Shown: piece after piece, positions 60,345 through 64,000 of the stretch
Position numbering within the stretch: position 1 is the stretch's first letter
How the letters are laid out: each line of letters opens with the position of its first letter
NCBI GenBank assembly: GCA_003667245.1
Contig: RCNN01000061.1
Span: 60,779 to 124,778, forward strand
From: Heterostelium multicystogenum
Lineage: Eukaryota; Evosea; Eumycetozoa; Acytosteliales; Acytosteliaceae
Reading direction: 5' to 3'
DNA length: 64,000 nt
Position numbers and translations under genes: made by a program
The notes under the pieces: generated by a model
What the model saw: only the letters and a program-made list of their open reading frames with translations
Told to the model about the DNA's origin: nothing
The model's database searches: none

Positions 60345-63300
60345 TTAACTTGAATAGAATTGATATACTGAGGAAATGGCTGTTAATTCATTGGATGAGA
60401 ATGAGTTCTTGACAGGTTTCATGAGATTTCCAGTCATGATAACGAATGAATTGTCGGAAATGGTCCAATTGGAAATATTCTGGTAGGTCCAGAAGTTCTT
60501 TGGTTCCTTTGGTGAGGTGGCATCAAAGACAGAAACACCCTTCTTTCCAATGGCGAGAATAGCTTTGGGTGGGTTCTCCTTTTGGGTGACGTTGAAGAGA
60601 GTGCAACCAAAGAGAGCACTCTTACCCATTTGTTGGAGGAACAGCAATTTCAAATACTCTTGGGTGTGCGAGACAAGCTCAAAGATGTGGGTCTCAATGT
60701 TGGTTGACCAGAACTTGATGTTTTGTCCCTGGAACAAGACGTCTGGGATCACTTGCTTCAAGAGATCCTTGTTGGAGATTTGCAATTTCGATTGGTTGGG
60801 GAATGCCAATTGGATGAGAATAGATGCGGCATATGAGATGTCTTGCTCAGAAATCCAGTACATTCCACGCATCCATTCCTCACGGACCTGAAGGAATGTC
60901 AACTCGAATGCGGTTTCGTCGGTTGTCCAGAGGTGCTCTTGGTCGAGAATCTTGGTAATGTCGTCCAAATAGTATTTACGACGAACTTGGAAGTAGAAAT
61001 CTGCTGGGTTAATACGCTTGTCGTTTTCAGCAAGTTTCTCCCATGATGTCAATGACATCGTAGAGCAAGTCGTTGTCTCCGAGTGGACGACATACTCCAA
61101 ACAAGTCATTCATCTGGTAGAGTCCAAAGTGCTTGGCCATGTTGGAGCTGATACCAAACTGAGTCAATGCTTCAGAAGCAACTTCTTTGGCGATCGAATA
61201 CGACTCCAACTTGACAGCAATAGTAGTGTTGCTGACTGCACGAATCTTGCAGGTTGGGATTTCATCGACGGAACGAATGGCTTGAATCTCAACAGAGGAT
61301 GGACCGTATTTACGTTGAAGAGCAACTGGGTGGCTCTCGATTCTCTCAATAATCGATTGAATTGATTGAGCAAGTTGAGTGTTGTTGCTGGATTGTACTG
61401 AAATATGACGTGCCATCAACTGTTCTACAAACACAGATTGAAGTGACTCGGATGGTGGGAATGAGATAGCAAGGAACTTGCAACAATTCAAATCCACGCT
61501 TGATAGAGTCTGGCTTTGGATTACGATTGGTTTGACGGTAGACTTGGCAGTAGATTTCGTCTCTGATATCTGGAGTTTGGATACCACTCTCAATGATTTC
61601 CTGAGCAACGGAGGAGTAGGTAGCAGATTTGGAGAGTGGATAGTCACCCATGTAAATCATGACCAATTGGAAGAGATGGCATGCCTTCTTGGAGTGCTTG
61701 GAGTCAAGTTGTTCAAGGAGTGACTCTTTGATTGGATCCTTGGTGAAGTAGAGGACTGCGTTGGGATCGGTTGGTGCAGACTTCTTCTTGATGGTACCAG
61801 AGGCAATCATTGAGTTACGCTTGAGTGTTCTGAACTTGGTTTGTGCCCAGTTACCAAGTGAACCGGCCTCACCTTCGGTGGCTGGTCCAACAGACATACG
61901 AGTAGAAGCTCTCATGCTGTCCATATCGGTTGAGACTGCACGAGTAGCAGGTTGCTCGGTTGAAAGACGAGCAGATGGTGGGGGTGGTGGAGTTGACAAC
62001 ATTGGTGGTGGAGTGGACAACATTGGTGGGGACATAGTTGGTGGAGGTGGTGGAGTAGAGAGCACTGGAGATGATGGGAGGGTTGTTGTTTGGTGGTGCA
62101 GGTGGTGGAATCGAGATAGAGATTGGTGGAGTTGACAACATTGGTGGGGTTGAGAGCATTGGTGGTGGAACTGGTAGAGATCTTCTTTGTTCGTTGGGAG
62201 TTGGTCCAGCAGTTGCGGGTGGAGGTGGAGGTGGAACTGGTAAAGCTCTTCCTCCGGTCGATGGTGGTGGTGGAGGTGGAGGCAATGATGGAGATGCTGG
62301 TGATGGGGAAGTCGATGATGCAGGTGGTGGAGGTGGTGGAGTTGGAAGATTTCTTGGTGGCAAAGATGGGGCAGCAGATGATCCACCGTTTGATAAAGGT
62401 GGTGGAGGTGGAGTTGGAAGATTTCTTGGTGGCATCATTGGGGAAGAAACAGCTGGTGAAGCACTGTCTGGTGTTGAGGCAGAGGATCCAGTAGGCGATT
62501 GAATTGGAGTTGGCTGTTGGTCTGTCAACAAGATTTCGACATGATCGACTGGGAATGAACCTTCTCTACCGTTGAGTGAACCGATGTACATTTGTTGTCT
62601 TGATCCTTCATGACAATGGTAATGATATCATTTCGTTTGAATGAAAGGGAGAGTGTCATCATTGACATTGTAATCACGGAGTGCACGAGCAAACTTGGCG
62701 CTGTTACGAAGCAATACAGCATAGTCCTTGAGGAGAGCAACGACACGAGCAGCGTCGGAACACTGGAACTCAAAGTTGACCACGTCCATCAATTTGGATG
62801 GTAAGTGACTTGTGTTTGCGTTGATCTTGGCGCTGTTGACTGAAAACAGCACTGTAACGAAGGGTAGCAGCGGATTTGAGGGTGGTAGAGTCAAAGATCT
62901 CGATGTCGGTGATGTTCAATGCAAGAATGAAAGTCTTTGGATATGACACCATGTCGCAATTGGTGCTCACACTTGAAGAGTGAACGACCAGCCAATGGGT
63001 GTCCATAGACCAAACGATCAACTTCTTCTTGGCATCCTCCTGTGACAATCCCTTGTTGGCACGATACTTGCTAACAAAATTCTTCAAAGTGATGCTTCTC
63101 TGTCTCTTGAGTGTTAGTATTTACCACGTCCGTTCCTGGTAACCATGAAGAATGTCATCAGTGACATCTCCAGAATCCATTTGCAAACGCATTGCACCAA
63201 TGGAAAGGAGGAAGTCTTTGTTGCTGCTTGAAAGGTAGTGTCCATTGAGGAGATCATTGTAGACTTGTTGGAGGATGAGATCACTCTCAACTTCAGTGGC

Positions 63301-64000
63301 ATTGGCATCGCCAACACCCATGAACAAACGCTTCTTGAAGAAGATCTTAAAGTTGATGTTCATCTTGGCGCTCATGGTGGCTTGAAGCGACTCTACACGA
63401 GCAAGGACGTCGGCAACCTTGTCGTCAGTGGACAAATCACGTTTCAATTCCATTGATTGACTCGACCAAGGAGAATCCATGGTTTGAGGACGAAGATGTG
63501 CACGAATAGCCAACTCACTGCATGCTTCGGCGCAGCTTGTTTGCAGAATCAATATAGTATCCCTTGAAGCTGCCGTCCCATCATTGAAATACGAACAAAG
63601 ATGGGACGGAGCTCACGCAATGCCTCAAGCTCTGTGAGAGAAGGAACCATCTTACGGGCAACAACATTGTGATTGAATCTTTGGAGAATGGTGTAGCAAG
63701 CAGTTGCGGTATCCTTGATTGATTTGGCAGCGGTCTCAGTGTTGGCTGTGTTCTTAATGTAGGAAACTGCGTATTTGATCAGCTACGAGTTGGGGTAAAG
63801 GTAGCACAAACAAAGTGGAGCAATTCCCAAACACGAAGTCTCATTTCCAAAGTTGGAGTGTTGGTTGACTGCTTGATGAGCTGACAGTAGATTTCATCAC
63901 GAATGGTCTCTCTGTAGCCAAAACCTTAGCGAGGATATATTTGACTGGAGCAAAGTGATGGTCAGAGGACTCTTTGTTTCTTCGAGGTCAAGTAGCTTTG
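60345..64000 (-). CDS. myoI: Myosin VII tail (MyTH4-FERM-SH3-polyPro-MyTH4-FERM), 5' part outside the window
   Basis: C-terminal 1200 residues of an unconventional myosin. From N to C: MyTH4-1 (about 64000-63700; IYCQLIKQSTNTPTLEMRLR), FERM-1 (to about 62890; INFKIFFKKRLFMGVGDANA), SH3 (about 62720-62530; FARALRDYNVNDDTLPF ... GSLNGREGSFPVDHVEIL), a polyproline region (about 62520-61960; many PPPPPP runs), MyTH4-2 (about 61700-61340; MGDYPLSKSATYSSVAQEII, DIRDEIYCQVYRQTNRNPKP) and FERM-2 (to the stop; FYFQVRRKYYLDDITKI, FGCTLFNVTQKENPPKAILA). Two MyTH4-FERM units with an SH3 between them identify myosin VII (D. discoideum MyoI), an adhesion and filopodia motor. About eight single-base breaks occur (for example about 63780, 63540, 63120, 62880, 62600, 62075, 61480 and 61040), all inside conserved sequence. 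Confidence 0.92.

Noticed and set aside
62071..62502. Long Gly-rich plus-strand ORF
   Set aside because: It is the antisense shadow of the polyproline region of myosin VII.

Overview
The window looks like nuclear DNA of a dictyostelid social amoeba other than D. discoideum. The evidence is very AT-rich intergenic DNA full of triplet and homopolymer tracts, short GT-AG introns (mostly 47-180 nt), Asn/Gln/Ser/Thr-rich low-complexity stretches in coding regions, dictyostelid-type gene families (F-box/FNIP, degenerate ankyrin, double-BTB ankyrin, myosin VII with two MyTH4-FERM units), and a TRE-type retroelement just downstream of a tRNA gene. The species cannot be named from the sequence alone.

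Layout from left to right. 1-24.8 kb: 3' end of an OXA1 insertase; a secreted Cys-rich protein (-); a PH+RUN protein; an HD-superfamily phosphohydrolase; a Rac GTPase (-); a heavily damaged oligopeptidase B; SF3A2 (-); an MFSD5-type transporter (-); a TMEM164-like membrane protein; palmitoyl-protein thioesterase; a DUF924 protein; and a long low-complexity protein. 25.0-31.6 kb is an accessory region: tRNA-Pro(CGG), nested retroelements, a tiny secreted-peptide gene, a decayed zinc-finger gene, a divergent ARF-like GTPase and an ankyrin-repeat gene. 31.6-38.8 kb: RNF121 (-), a secreted protein (-), SPT5 (-) and a small TPR-like protein (-). 42.9-51.9 kb: ankyrin/double-BTB protein, zinc-ribbon protein, PEX10 and a MARK/PAR-1 kinase (-). 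54.6-64 kb: glycogen synthase (-), F-box/FNIP protein (-) and the C-terminal tail of myosin VII (-, running off the window).

Most genes are unrelated housekeeping genes, with no operon-like logic. Two convergent pairs are very tight: ankyrin/RNF121 (27 nt between stops) and PEX10/MARK (80 nt).

The best novelty candidate lies at 25.28-26.62 kb. A roughly 400-nt element has a tRNA-like head with pol III A and B boxes, a poly(A) tail and an 11-bp target-site duplication. It looks like a SINE, and it is split by a 5'-truncated non-LTR retrotransposon that carries its own 31-nt poly(A) tail and a 13-bp target-site duplication. Both insertions lie about 100-140 bp downstream of an intact tRNA-Pro gene.

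Caution: many conserved genes carry one-base frameshifts, very often in homopolymers (OXA1, PH-RUN, Rac, SF3A2, MFSD5, PPT1, DUF924, ankyrin/BTB, PEX10, glycogen synthase, F-box, myosin VII). SPT5 (1005 aa) and MARK (806 aa) are open throughout. I read most of the lesions as assembly errors. The oligopeptidase B locus is damaged well beyond that background and may be a real pseudogene.
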